64,000 bases of DNA from positions 2,920,001-2,984,000 of the forward strand of contig CP119310.1 of the NCBI GenBank assembly GCA_029203185.1, given 5' to 3'. Position numbers and translations under genes: made by a program. The notes under the pieces were generated by a model. It worked only from the letters and a program-made list of their open reading frames with translations, had not been told where the DNA came from and did no database searches. This document shows, piece by piece, positions 24,414-32,993 of this stretch; the first letter of the stretch is position 1, and each line of letters starts with the position of its first letter. This stretch comes from Candidatus Chryseobacterium colombiense (GTDB lineage: Bacteria > Bacteroidota > Bacteroidia > Flavobacteriales > Weeksellaceae).

Positions 24414-24432
24414 TTGCGTTATGAATACACAA
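24414..24432. promoter_or_regulatory. Putative NrtR operator 4 (autoregulatory)
   Basis: TTGCGTTATGAATACACAA matches the pattern and lies between the nrtR-like gene and the divergent lipoprotein gene. It could control either. Confidence 0.7.
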
Positions 24433-24471
24433 AATTAAGATTTTAATTCTTACTTTTAATAAAAAAATTGA

Positions 24472-25248
24472 ATGAAATATCTTTTGTATATCGTTATCGC
24501 TTCACTGCTTATCAGTTGCAAAAAAGACAAATCTTTTGCGGATGATATTGTTTTGGATTTTCCGAAGGATGAGAAACTGAAGTTTCAAGAGTTTAATGAG
24601 GATTTAACTCATCTTGGTACATCATTGATTTATATTGGTGAAAGCCGCCCTCGTATTGACGTAAAATATTACAAATATATTTTGCCACCTCCACTACTTC
24701 CAGCGAAAATTGATGAAAATGCAGAAGCAGCAAAAAAGTCTGAAGATTCTATTCAACTTATACAAAAACCATTCTTCAGAGCAGAAAAGATTCAAATTCT
24801 CAAAACTACAGAAACTTTATCCGATGCTTTGAACAGTGAGAATTTGTCAATTTTTGTCAGAGAAAAAGATACAATTCCTCTTTACAAACAAAATCTTGAA
24901 ACAAAAAAAATAAACAAATACAAAGCTTTTCCAGTTTTTATAAAAAATATATCTAATAAAGTTTTAAAGATTCCTACCGATGCTAAAAATGTTGATCTTT
25001 TTATTTTAAATAATAATAAGTTTCAATATATAAGAAATAGTAATTATAGATTTGTTGGAATGGGATCATCTGCAATTCCGTATTTTGAATTAAAACCTGA
25101 TGAAATACTGGTTTATTCTTGTCCATATTTTAAAAAAGGAGAAAAAAGAAAAGCAAAAATCAAGTTTACCAATACGGAATCAAAAGAATTCGAAATGTCT
25201 ATTGATGAAAATATGGTAAAAAAGCTACGTGAAAGATTGTTTGAATAA
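24472..25248 (+). CDS. Hypothetical lipoprotein
   Basis: This 258-residue protein begins MKYLLYIVIASLLISCKKD with a lipobox ending in Cys16, so it is probably a membrane-anchored lipoprotein. The rest has no recognised domain; it is Lys/Asn-rich, with beta-strand-like segments (FPVFIKNISNKVLKIP, FELKPDEILVYSCPYFKKG) typical of small beta-sandwich envelope proteins. It is divergent from nrtR and shares the operator region, but nothing in the protein links it to ADP-ribose. A bidirectional terminator follows. Confidence 0.75.
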   Translation: MKYLLYIVIASLLISCKKDKSFADDIVLDFPKDEKLKFQEFNEDLTHLGTSLIYIGESRPRIDVKYYKYILPPPLLPAKIDENAEAAKKSEDSIQLIQKPFFRAEKIQILKTTETLSDALNSENLSIFVREKDTIPLYKQNLETKKINKYKAFPVFIKNISNKVLKIPTDAKNVDLFILNNNKFQYIRNSNYRFVGMGSSAIPYFELKPDEILVYSCPYFKKGEKRKAKIKFTNTESKEFEMSIDENMVKKLRERLFE

Positions 25249-25278
25249 AAAATCCGCAGAAATAATCTGCGGATTTTT
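25247..25278. terminator. Bidirectional terminator
   Basis: AAATCCGCAGA and TCTGCGGATTT arms with a 5-base loop and flanking A and T runs lie between the converging lipoprotein and lepA genes. Confidence 0.9.
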
Positions 25279-25313
25279 ACTTTTATCTATTACCTTTTTA
25301 CTTGGCTCTTTCA

Positions 25314-27110
25314 CTAATCATTAAGCTTCAAAACAGCCATGAACGCCGATTGCGGCACTTCTACTCTACCAATCTGTTTCATTTTCTTCTTCCCTTCTTT
25401 CTGCTTTTCCAAGAGTTTTCTCTTTCTGGAAATATCCCCTCCGTAACATTTTGCAGTAACGTCTTTTCTTAACGCTTTAATCGTTTCCCTTGCAATAACT
25501 TTCGTTCCTAAAGCTGCCTGAACCGCAATATCAAATTGCTGTCTCGGAATCAGTTCACGAAGTTTTTCACACATCTTCTTACCGATGTAATATGCATTAG
25601 AATCGTGAATTAATGAAGAAAGTGCATCAACCATATCTCCGTTAATCAGGATATCCATTTTCACAAGCTTAGAAGCTCTGAAGCCGATCGGATGATAGTC
25701 AAATGATGCATATCCTTTAGAAATAGATTTCAGTCTGTCATAGAAATCAAAAACAACTTCAGCCAAAGGCATATTGAAAACCAATTCAACTCTTTCAGAA
25801 GTTAAATAACTCTGGTTAACAATTTCTCCTCTTTTTTCAATACAAAGTGTCATTACAGAACCAACAAAGTCAGATTTTGTGATGATAGAAGCTTTAATGA
25901 AAGGTTCTTCTACTCTGTCCATAATAGAAGGATCCATCATTTCAGACGGGTTGTTAATAAGAATTGGAACTTCCGGCTCTTTTTTAGAATATCCGAAATA
26001 CGATACGTTCGGTACCGTAGTAATAACGTTCATATTAAACTCTCTGTCAAGACGTTCCTGAACAATTTCCATGTGAAGCATTCCCAGGAATCCGCAACGG
26101 AAACCGAAACCAAGAGCTGCAGAACTTTCCGGTTCGAAAACCAGAGAAGCATCATTCAGTCTTAATTTTTCAAGAGAGAATCTTAATTCTTCAAAATCCT
26201 CAGAATCAATTGGATAAATTCCTGCAAATACCATTGGCTTTACTTCCTCAAAACCATCAATCGGTCCTGAGGCAGGCTTTTCAAATGAAGTAATCGTATC
26301 TCCTACTTTTACTTCTCTTGCATCTTTAATCCCTGAAACCAAATATCCTACATCTCCGCATTGAATCGTTTTCTTTGGAACCTGCTTCAGCTTCAAAGTA
26401 CCTACTTCATCAGCTCCATATTCTTTTCCTGTTGCAAAGAATTTGATTTTTTCATTCTTTGTAATACTTCCGTTTACCACTTTGAAATAAGCTTCAATTC
26501 CTCTGAACGGGTTATAAACCGAATCAAAGATCAAGGCCTGAAGCGGTGCATCCGGATCTCCAACCGGAGCCGGAATTCTTTCAACGATCTGCTCCAGCAA
26601 ATGATGAACACCTTCACCTGTTTTTCCTGAAACTCTCAATACATCTTCATATTCGCAACCGATCAAATTCATGATTTCATCCGTTACTTCTTCAGGATTT
26701 GCAGAAGGAAGGTCAATTTTATTCAAAATCGGAATAATAGTTAAATCATTTTCCAACGCCAAATATAAATTACTAATTGTTTGAGCCTGAATACTTTGCG
26801 CAGCATCTACAATAAGAAGAGCACCTTCACAGGCCGCAATTGAACGGGAAACTTCGTAGGAAAAGTCAACGTGTCCCGGTGTATCAATAAGATTTAATAT
26901 AAATTTTTCGCCTTTGTATTCATAATCCATCTGGATCGCGTGAGACTTAATCGTAATCCCACGTTCTTTTTCCAAATCCATATCATCCAGCGTCTGAGAC
27001 TGTAATTCTCTCTGGGTTACCGTATTCGTATACTCCAGAAGACGATCCGCCAAAGTACTTTTACCGTGGTCGATATGAGCGATTATGCAAAAATTTCGTA
27101 TGTTTTTCAT
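25314..27110 (-). CDS. lepA: Elongation factor 4 (LepA)
   Basis: LepA/EF4 is a ribosome-binding translational GTPase thought to aid ribosome assembly or back-translocation. The 598-residue protein starts MKNIRNFCIIAHIDHGKST (P-loop near residues 12-19). DTPGH and NKIDLPSA supply G3 and G4, RGITIKSH the switch I region, and SYFGYSKKEPE and KQKEGKKKMKQIG the LepA-specific C-terminal parts. Length is normal. A TATCTTTG promoter element lies 20 bp upstream. Confidence 0.97.
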   Translation of the reverse strand: MKNIRNFCIIAHIDHGKSTLADRLLEYTNTVTQRELQSQTLDDMDLEKERGITIKSHAIQMDYEYKGEKFILNLIDTPGHVDFSYEVSRSIAACEGALLIVDAAQSIQAQTISNLYLALENDLTIIPILNKIDLPSANPEEVTDEIMNLIGCEYEDVLRVSGKTGEGVHHLLEQIVERIPAPVGDPDAPLQALIFDSVYNPFRGIEAYFKVVNGSITKNEKIKFFATGKEYGADEVGTLKLKQVPKKTIQCGDVGYLVSGIKDAREVKVGDTITSFEKPASGPIDGFEEVKPMVFAGIYPIDSEDFEELRFSLEKLRLNDASLVFEPESSAALGFGFRCGFLGMLHMEIVQERLDREFNMNVITTVPNVSYFGYSKKEPEVPILINNPSEMMDPSIMDRVEEPFIKASIITKSDFVGSVMTLCIEKRGEIVNQSYLTSERVELVFNMPLAEVVFDFYDRLKSISKGYASFDYHPIGFRASKLVKMDILINGDMVDALSSLIHDSNAYYIGKKMCEKLRELIPRQQFDIAVQAALGTKVIARETIKALRKDVTAKCYGGDISRKRKLLEKQKEGKKKMKQIGRVEVPQSAFMAVLKLND

Positions 27111-27129
27111 TTAAGAACTATGTAATTTG

Positions 27130-27137
27130 CAAAGATA
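27130..27137 (-). promoter_or_regulatory. Putative -7 element for lepA
   Basis: The minus strand reads TATCTTTG followed by C, a strong match to the Bacteroidota TAnnTTTG element, 20 bp before the lepA start. Confidence 0.6.
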
Positions 27138-27181
27138 ATAAATTAAGGATAATTCCTTATCCTTAATTTATAGGGTGAAAA

Positions 27182-28984
27182 TTAATTTCCGAAATTCACA
27201 AAACGCGGAATATCCGTTCCAAAAGAATTTATCGGCAAAAGATTATTTCGGTTGCTGTTAAAGTCAAAAACGGAATTATTATCAAAAGGAACGCGCGGAT
27301 AATACATAAAAGAAACCTGGATTCTGTTGAAAACCAGAAAAGGATTATTAATCAGAACCCCCACTCCTATTTTTGTATTCATAGTGGTTTTCAATAATTT
27401 TTCATCCGGCATTCCCAACCATCCTACTGCCGCCGTTAAATACGGACTGAAATGAAAATTCTTCCATGTTTTTTTAATGAAAAGCTGAAGCTGATATCTT
27501 AAAACGAGCTTCTTGGTTCCGATATAATCGGCTGTATACACGGGAAACTCATCTCCTGAAGAAAGATTGATTCTGTCTTTATAAGAATAATTATGTTCCG
27601 GATTTCCCAATGCTAAAGTCGGAGAAAAGAAATGTCTGGCTTTAGCAAACTTCCAGTCCATAAGATTGGTAAAATAAGTTCCATCCAAGCGGAATGACTC
27701 ACGATTTTGTTTATCTTCATTAAAGAATCTCCCGAACTGAGCTCTCAGAGTAAAGTATCCGATGTTTGTAAAATCGCCATAAGAAGCAGAAATTCCGGCA
27801 TAAGGAATCACATTTTTACTCCTTGATAAAGCACCTGCTGTGATATTAACTGAATTTCCATAGGCAATATCTTCAGGCAAATCATATTGGAAAATATTTT
27901 TCTGAACCGAGAATTTTCGCTGAATATATCCAACAGACATCAAAAAACTGCTGTAAGACCTGAAATACTGAAACTGGTCTGCCTCAGGACTGTCTTTGTA
28001 CTGATAATTCTGAAAACGCCCTATTAAAGCAATATTACTTGATACTTTTTCACTTGGATCTGATGAAACAGGAATCTGATATCCACCCCACAAATCCTGA
28101 CTATAGACTTTAATCTGGGCCTCAGGAAAAGTAGTCTCCGATTCTATCGGAAGCAAAACATTCCGCATAAAATATTCGAAATTAAAACCTCCTGCCCATT
28201 TCGTTAATGGCGAGAAAAAATCTCTTGTAACATTAAAATTGATTCTTTCATTTTTAGAAAAATCACGTTCTCCCAAAATCTGGGCATTAATGTAAGAACC
28301 AAAAAGATTGTATGCCGTATAGCTTCCCAACAAGTAATTCTGTTTTTCTTTGGAATCATTTCTATAAAGAAAATCAAATTCGTGCCCCAATCCCAAAACA
28401 TTTTCTTCAGTAAGTCCCAAACCAATCTTACTTCCCGAATAACTTAGCCTCGGCTTTAAACTCCAGGAATCAAGAACTTTTACCACAACATCAACAGAAT
28501 CTTTAGAAGAAGTACTGTCTGAAATGCTAATATTAACCCTGTTTATAAAAGGCATTGTTCTAAGTAAACGCTCAGATTCATAGATTTTTTGAGCATTATA
28601 TTCTTCTCCTTTTTTAAAAAGCAGGTAATTATTGACCGTGGAAACTTTCGTATTGGCATGAAGATGATTGGTAAACCAATCGTACCATTTTGATTTCTCT
28701 TTTTTATCTTCAGAACCATATCCAAATGGGTCAATAGTTTGTATTCTGATCGTTCTGATATGTCTTCCATTATAAGTTTCCTGCGCCAATTTTTCTGTAG
28801 TGGTTCTGACGGAAGCTGAATCTGCTTCTCTTCGAAATATGAAACGATGGAAAAATTTGGTTACTTTTCTTTTATCAGAAAATTCTTCGATTTTGTAATA
28901 GAGCGAATCTTTCTTTTCTTGCGCATTAAGAAAAGAAAAACTGCTTAAAAAGAAAATAATAATTAGAATCGATTTGTTCATCAA
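27182..28984 (-). CDS. BamA/TamA-like outer membrane protein
   Basis: This 600-residue secreted protein has a signal peptide ending near SFLNAQ (residue 22). A POTRA-like region follows at about 115-185, with YNAQKIYESERLLRTMPFINRVNISI and a VDVVVKVLDSW strand. A 16-strand-like barrel makes up the rest. The pattern fits the Omp85 superfamily or a related surface-antigen barrel. It probably acts in outer membrane protein or lipid handling; it is too short to be the main BamA. MNKS at the second Met is an equally good start. It lies downstream of an unrelated gene on the same strand. Confidence 0.75.
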   Translation of the reverse strand: MMNKSILIIIFFLSSFSFLNAQEKKDSLYYKIEEFSDKRKVTKFFHRFIFRREADSASVRTTTEKLAQETYNGRHIRTIRIQTIDPFGYGSEDKKEKSKWYDWFTNHLHANTKVSTVNNYLLFKKGEEYNAQKIYESERLLRTMPFINRVNISISDSTSSKDSVDVVVKVLDSWSLKPRLSYSGSKIGLGLTEENVLGLGHEFDFLYRNDSKEKQNYLLGSYTAYNLFGSYINAQILGERDFSKNERINFNVTRDFFSPLTKWAGGFNFEYFMRNVLLPIESETTFPEAQIKVYSQDLWGGYQIPVSSDPSEKVSSNIALIGRFQNYQYKDSPEADQFQYFRSYSSFLMSVGYIQRKFSVQKNIFQYDLPEDIAYGNSVNITAGALSRSKNVIPYAGISASYGDFTNIGYFTLRAQFGRFFNEDKQNRESFRLDGTYFTNLMDWKFAKARHFFSPTLALGNPEHNYSYKDRINLSSGDEFPVYTADYIGTKKLVLRYQLQLFIKKTWKNFHFSPYLTAAVGWLGMPDEKLLKTTMNTKIGVGVLINNPFLVFNRIQVSFMYYPRVPFDNNSVFDFNSNRNNLLPINSFGTDIPRFVNFGN

Positions 28985-29087
28985 GGATTAAAAATACAAT
29001 AATCTTTTAGCATCAATTTATAAGCCAAATAACAGCCGCGGGACGAACAAAAAAGACTTTCCCTGCTCCTATTCTACCGAAACCAAA

Positions 29088-29119
29088 TAAAAAAGAGAGA
29101 CTCAAAAATCTCTCTTTTT
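29088..29119 (-). terminator. Terminator after the 29129-30154 gene
   Basis: AAAAAGAGAGA and TCTCTCTTTTT form a hairpin that gives a T run on the minus strand, just beyond the stop at 29129. Confidence 0.8.
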
Positions 29120-29128
29120 ATCATCCTA

Positions 29129-30154
29129 TTAAATTTCAGAATTTTGAAAATCATATTCTCCCGTCAGAGAATCTATATACACTTCTTCTTTATCCATCTT
29201 CTGCATTTTCTTTTGCCTTGAGTTTTCTTCAATTGCCCCAGCAATACCTCCAATGAGACCAAACATTCCATAAGTACTATTTGACTGAACCGGAAAAAGC
29301 GACCCCTTATTGCTTATGATATAAAAGCCCTTCTCATTTTTATTTAATTCTATAAAGCCGGACATTGTCTTTTTATACGCTTTTCCATTTTCAACATAAG
29401 CAAACATTTTAAAAGCAGAAATCCTATTCTTTTTACTGTTTTCTTCTTTAATGGCTTTCGTGACTTCACCTTTATCATTTCTTTCAAGAACGTAATTTCC
29501 CTGCTCCGGAACCTGATTGAAAAAAGACTGATGATCCAAATAAATACCATCTTTTAGCTGATCACCTTTAAAAACCTCATAATTACTTTTGGCAAAAGTT
29601 TCATAATCCCTCAGATCATCAAAAGAAACAGATTTTTCCGTTGGTTTGATTTCATATGATTTTTTAATAAAAATAGAATAGATTGCAGGTATATTTTTGA
29701 CCATAAATTCTGAAACTTCTTTATTGCTAAAGGAAAATATAGTGTCTTTTTTGTATAAGAAATGATACTGATCTCCATCTTTTAAAAATGTTTGAGCCGA
29801 AAAATCAATTTTTCCTTCTGTATTTTTCCCCACAGTTTCTCCTACGGATAATTTCAGTCTTTTTAAAATAAGGATAAATTCAAATCCTCCTCCCTGATAA
29901 TTCGATTTTGTGTACCAACTTCCAAAATCATTAGAAGGTGTCGTAGGAAAAACAACCTCTTTCATTTCTTTATTTTCCCCAAAAGGCAATGTTCCGATAG
30001 ATTTATCTTCCCTTTGATCAAGAACAGTAAGGAATTTATAAGCACTCCCCTCACTGTTATTGGTTATATTCCCTCTGAATTTAATTACTTCTTTGTTCTG
30101 GGCAAACAAAATCATCACAAAACAAGTCATAAAAGCCTGCAAGATTTTTTTCAT
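29129..30154 (-). CDS. Hypothetical secreted protein
   Basis: This 341-residue protein begins MKKILQAFMTCFVMILFAQ, a signal peptide cleaved after AQ. The mature part contains a beta-rich region, with FDDLRDYETFAKSNYEVFKGDQLKDGIYLDHQ and LERNDKGEVTKAIKEE, and ends in a hydrophobic Gly-rich stretch (MFGLIGGIAGAIEENSRQKKMQKM) that could be a membrane-associated helix. No known family is recognised. It has its own hairpin terminator. Confidence 0.75.
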   Translation of the reverse strand: MKKILQAFMTCFVMILFAQNKEVIKFRGNITNNSEGSAYKFLTVLDQREDKSIGTLPFGENKEMKEVVFPTTPSNDFGSWYTKSNYQGGGFEFILILKRLKLSVGETVGKNTEGKIDFSAQTFLKDGDQYHFLYKKDTIFSFSNKEVSEFMVKNIPAIYSIFIKKSYEIKPTEKSVSFDDLRDYETFAKSNYEVFKGDQLKDGIYLDHQSFFNQVPEQGNYVLERNDKGEVTKAIKEENSKKNRISAFKMFAYVENGKAYKKTMSGFIELNKNEKGFYIISNKGSLFPVQSNSTYGMFGLIGGIAGAIEENSRQKKMQKMDKEEVYIDSLTGEYDFQNSEI

Positions 30155-30185
30155 AGTTTAAATTTTCCGCAAAACTAAGCATTCC

Positions 30186-30228
30186 ATTAAAAATTAAACG
30201 ACCCTCATAAATAAATTATGAGAGTCGT
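30186..30228 (-). terminator. Terminator of the ECF sigma operon
   Basis: ACGACCCTCATAA and TTATGAGAGTCGT are inverted arms with one mismatch and a 5-base loop, followed on the minus strand by a T-rich stretch. It lies about 20 bp past the last gene of the operon. Confidence 0.7.
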
Positions 30229-30250
30229 CCAACATTAAAAAAATAAACTA

Positions 30251-30760
30251 TTATGGGGTTTGCTTAGGTCTTGAATTATTATCATTTCCATGAGGTTTTC
30301 TTTCATTCATTTTATCTCTCATCATTCCCTCAGATTGAAACAATTTCAAAACTTTTTGGCAAGGAATTACCTGTTGCATTTTATCTGCATACTTTTTTCT
30401 GTTATCCAACAGCTTCTGTCCCACTTCAAAACTCTGCTGAAGCTTTGCTTTTGCTTCCTCATCAGATAAAGTTTCAGGATTAAAATTGGAATTGAACTGA
30501 CTCTTTATCTGCTTCTGGCTATCCAGATATTCATTATAAATCTCCGTAAATTCTGTTTTATCATTTGGGTCAATATTCAGATTTTCCATCACCATATTAT
30601 TCCTGAACTTCGTAAGAAGTGCTTTTCTTTCTTCGGGAGAAAGATTATTGATAACCTCCTTCCTCTCTTTGGGATCCATTTTTTTCCAGTCATAGTCTGT
30701 CCTTTGTGCGTTTAAGGCAAAACTATAAATGATAAAAAGTGTAAATAATATCTTTTTCAT
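30251..30760 (-). CDS. Periplasmic helical protein of the sigma operon (Spy/CpxP-like pattern)
   Basis: This 169-residue protein has a signal peptide ending in ALNAQ. It is otherwise helical and charged, with LSPEERKALLTKFRNNM and EFTEIYNEYLDSQKQIKSQF. The pattern of long helices with repeated L-x2-E/R and a P-x-Q/N-rich tail recalls Spy/CpxP-type envelope sensors, though the LTxxQ motifs are not clear. It is the third gene after an ECF sigma factor and its probable anti-sigma factor, with an eight-base gap, so it may report envelope state to them. Confidence 0.7.
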   Translation of the reverse strand: MKKILFTLFIIYSFALNAQRTDYDWKKMDPKERKEVINNLSPEERKALLTKFRNNMVMENLNIDPNDKTEFTEIYNEYLDSQKQIKSQFNSNFNPETLSDEEAKAKLQQSFEVGQKLLDNRKKYADKMQQVIPCQKVLKLFQSEGMMRDKMNERKPHGNDNNSRPKQTP

Positions 30761-30768
30761 CCTTTCTT

Positions 30769-31395
30769 TTAATTATATAAATCTAAATAAACATCCTGAG
30801 TTGAATTGCTTGCCAGTTCTGATATTTCAGAATTGGTAAATGATTCCAAATACTCATTCATTTGTGTTTCATTATGTTTCGAAACAGGCTTTACTGTTTG
30901 AGGTTTTGTTTTTTCATCTCCGTTGCCGCTGTCCTGAACATAAGAATTTTTATTATTTTGATTATCAATTATTTGATTATTATTTTCAAGGGAATTTAAA
31001 TCAGATTTTAATGTTTCATAAGCGATTTCACTTTCTGTTTTCGGTTCCTGATTATTCATAGCATATGTCGCCTGAGAATTCTCTTTTTCTTTTGAATCAT
31101 TATTATTTAAAACAAAAGTCATCCCAAAAATCAATGCTAATGACGCTGCTGCTGCATAAACCCAATTTAATTTGAAGATGGGTGCTTTTTTAGCAGGCAA
31201 CACATTATTTAATACATTCTCCTGAATCTCCGCAAACATATTTTCAGAAATTGTATAAATATTTTTGCGTTCCATCTGTTCGAGATCAAAATCATTGAAC
31301 CCGCTCAAAACCTTACCCTGAATATTTTCAAATAAATTTTCAGGGACTTTATAAATGTTTTTACGTTCTAATTTTTCTAGATCAAAGTCTTTCAT
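30769..31395 (-). CDS. Probable anti-sigma factor with an internal duplication
   Basis: This 208-residue protein has one transmembrane helix (NWVYAAAASLALIFGMTFVL, about residues 76-95), with the N-terminus presumably cytoplasmic and an Asn/Glu-rich outer part. The N-terminus contains a tandem duplication of about 30 residues: FDLEKLERKNIYKVPENLF, then FDLEQMERKNIYTISENMF. It lies 17 bp after the ECF sigma gene, which is the usual place of an anti-sigma factor. No ZAS zinc motif is visible. The assignment rests on position and topology. Confidence 0.75.
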   Translation of the reverse strand: MKDFDLEKLERKNIYKVPENLFENIQGKVLSGFNDFDLEQMERKNIYTISENMFAEIQENVLNNVLPAKKAPIFKLNWVYAAAASLALIFGMTFVLNNNDSKEKENSQATYAMNNQEPKTESEIAYETLKSDLNSLENNNQIIDNQNNKNSYVQDSGNGDEKTKPQTVKPVSKHNETQMNEYLESFTNSEISELASNSTQDVYLDLYN

Positions 31396-31412
31396 CTCCG
31401 TTTTTTCAAAAA

Positions 31413-31964
31413 TTATCTTTCGTAATTTTCTTTAATATATTCTTCTATTTTTTGTTTGGCATAATGATAATTTGTTTTTAATGTTCCTACCGACATATCT
31501 ACAATCTTAGATATTTCTTCGTAAGGCAAATCATCATAATACCGCATCATAAATACCAGTTTCTGCTTTTCGGGCAGGCTTTGTATGGCGTTCTGTAGTA
31601 ATATTTGTATTTCTTCTGCGCTTCCCTCCGTATTGTCGGCAATAAGATTCTGCATATGGTATTCAGGATCTTCATCGGATTTCTGCATTTTCTTCAATTT
31701 ATTTACCTGCTGTAATGCTTCGTTGGTAGCAATCCTGTACAGCCAAGTATACAATTGGCTATCGTTTTTGAACTGGTGAAAATTCTGATAAGCTTTAATA
31801 AAAGTTTCCTGCAAAGTGTCCTGAGCAAGATCTCCGTCCACAATAATTCTTCTTATGTGCCAATACAATCTACTTTGATAAGCATCCATCAGAGCGCGAA
31901 CTCCTTTTTCCTGAGTTCGTGGATCTTGCATCAACGAAATAATTTCCGTGTCCTTAATCTTCAT
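31413..31964 (-). CDS. ECF RNA polymerase sigma factor
   Basis: This 183-residue protein is an extracytoplasmic-function sigma-70 factor. Region 2 is marked by DLAQDTLQETFIKAYQNFHQF followed by LYTWLYRIATNEA, and region 4 by LPEKQKLVFMMRYYDDLPYEEIS with a helix-turn-helix ending VGTLKTNYHYAK. It heads an operon with a membrane anti-sigma-like protein and a periplasmic helical protein, a typical envelope stress arrangement. A good promoter lies 25-57 bp upstream. Confidence 0.93.
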   Translation of the reverse strand: MKIKDTEIISLMQDPRTQEKGVRALMDAYQSRLYWHIRRIIVDGDLAQDTLQETFIKAYQNFHQFKNDSQLYTWLYRIATNEALQQVNKLKKMQKSDEDPEYHMQNLIADNTEGSAEEIQILLQNAIQSLPEKQKLVFMMRYYDDLPYEEISKIVDMSVGTLKTNYHYAKQKIEEYIKENYER

Positions 31965-31989
31965 AAGATGCTTTCATTGTTTTGGATTA

Positions 31990-32021
31990 CAAAAATATCT
32001 AAAAGTTAAATTACTTATTCA
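31990..32021 (-). promoter_or_regulatory. Putative promoter of the ECF sigma operon
   Basis: The minus strand shows TTG (32021-32019), 21 bases, then TATTTTTG (31997-31990). Both fit the Bacteroidota -33 and -7 elements at normal spacing, and the sigma gene starts 25 bp further on. Confidence 0.6.
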
Positions 32022-32143
32022 ATTTTTAGTCCAAATATCAAAATAATATCAGAGAGTTATGGTTTATTTCGCTTACAGATTGAATATTAAAATCATATAT
32101 CCCGTTTATAACTCTTCTTTTTTAAAAACTAAACCTAAAACCC

Positions 32144-32151
32144 TATCTTTG
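32144..32151 (+). promoter_or_regulatory. Putative -7 element directly before the DUF2520 gene
   Basis: TATCTTTG matches TAnnTTTG and ends only five bases before the ATG at 32156. Transcription would start at or next to the start codon, so the message may be leaderless. Confidence 0.5.
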
Positions 32152-32155
32152 TTTT

Positions 32156-32905
32156 ATGCAAATTGTAATCATCGGTTCCGGAAATGTAGCTTACCATATG
32201 GCAAAAGCTTTTGTGTTGAACAATATTCCATTGGCACAGATTTTTGGCAGGAATGAAACAGAACTGAAGAAAATTTCTGAAGAATTAAAAGTTCCTTTTT
32301 CAACAGAAAATCTGGAAGATGCAGATTTATATCTTATTTGTGTCAGTGATAACTCTGTGGAAGATGTTTCTAAAATCATTACCAAAAAAGATTGTCTGGT
32401 TACTCATACTTCAGGATCATTACCAAAAGAAATTTTAGCAGGGGAATACAGAAAATCAAGCCTTTATCCTTTACAAACGTTTTCAAAATCTAAAGAACTG
32501 GACTATTCCAATATTCCGTTTTTTGTAGAGGCTGAAAATGAAGAAGACAAGAATTTTTTGTTTGAACTGGCTTGTAAGATTTCAAAGAAAGTAATGGAAA
32601 GTACTCATGAAAAGAGAAAATACATTCATCTAACTGCAGTTTTCGCCTGCAATTTTGTGAATCATCTTTTCTCAAGGGCTAAGGAAGTTTCGGATTCCCA
32701 GGAAATTCCATTTGATTATTTTTTGCCGCTAATTGATGAAACAGTACAGAAAATTCATGAAATTGATCCTCAGTCTGCACAGACCGGTCCTGCGGTAAGA
32801 AACGATAAAAGAATCTTGGAACTGCATGAACAGTTACTAAATGGGGAAAGTCTGGAGATTTACAAAACAATGAATCATTCCATTCAGAAAATGTATAATT
32901 TATAG
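32156..32905 (+). CDS. Rossmann-like/DUF2520 domain protein
   Basis: This 249-residue protein has an N-terminal Rossmann fold (MQIVIIGSGNVAYHMAKAF, with the G-x-G-x-x-A dinucleotide loop) and a C-terminal helical DUF2520 domain (HLTAVFACNFVNHLF, TGPAVRNDKRIL). The family resembles NADP-dependent ketopantoate or F420 reductases but is uncharacterised. It begins a conserved-looking plus-strand group with kdsC and maf. The ATG has no Shine-Dalgarno-like sequence and sits right next to a promoter element. Confidence 0.88.
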   Translation: MQIVIIGSGNVAYHMAKAFVLNNIPLAQIFGRNETELKKISEELKVPFSTENLEDADLYLICVSDNSVEDVSKIITKKDCLVTHTSGSLPKEILAGEYRKSSLYPLQTFSKSKELDYSNIPFFVEAENEEDKNFLFELACKISKKVMESTHEKRKYIHLTAVFACNFVNHLFSRAKEVSDSQEIPFDYFLPLIDETVQKIHEIDPQSAQTGPAVRNDKRILELHEQLLNGESLEIYKTMNHSIQKMYNL

Positions 32906-32993
32906 AAATGTTATTGTTGAAATGCGAAGTTAATCAATCGATTTTGCTTCCGGACATTTTAACAACTTAACGATTCAACAACTTAATAATACG

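Noticed and set aside
12719..24432. DarTG-type toxin-antitoxin system
   Set aside because: Macrodomains fit a DarG role, but I found no DarT-like transferase frame beside them.
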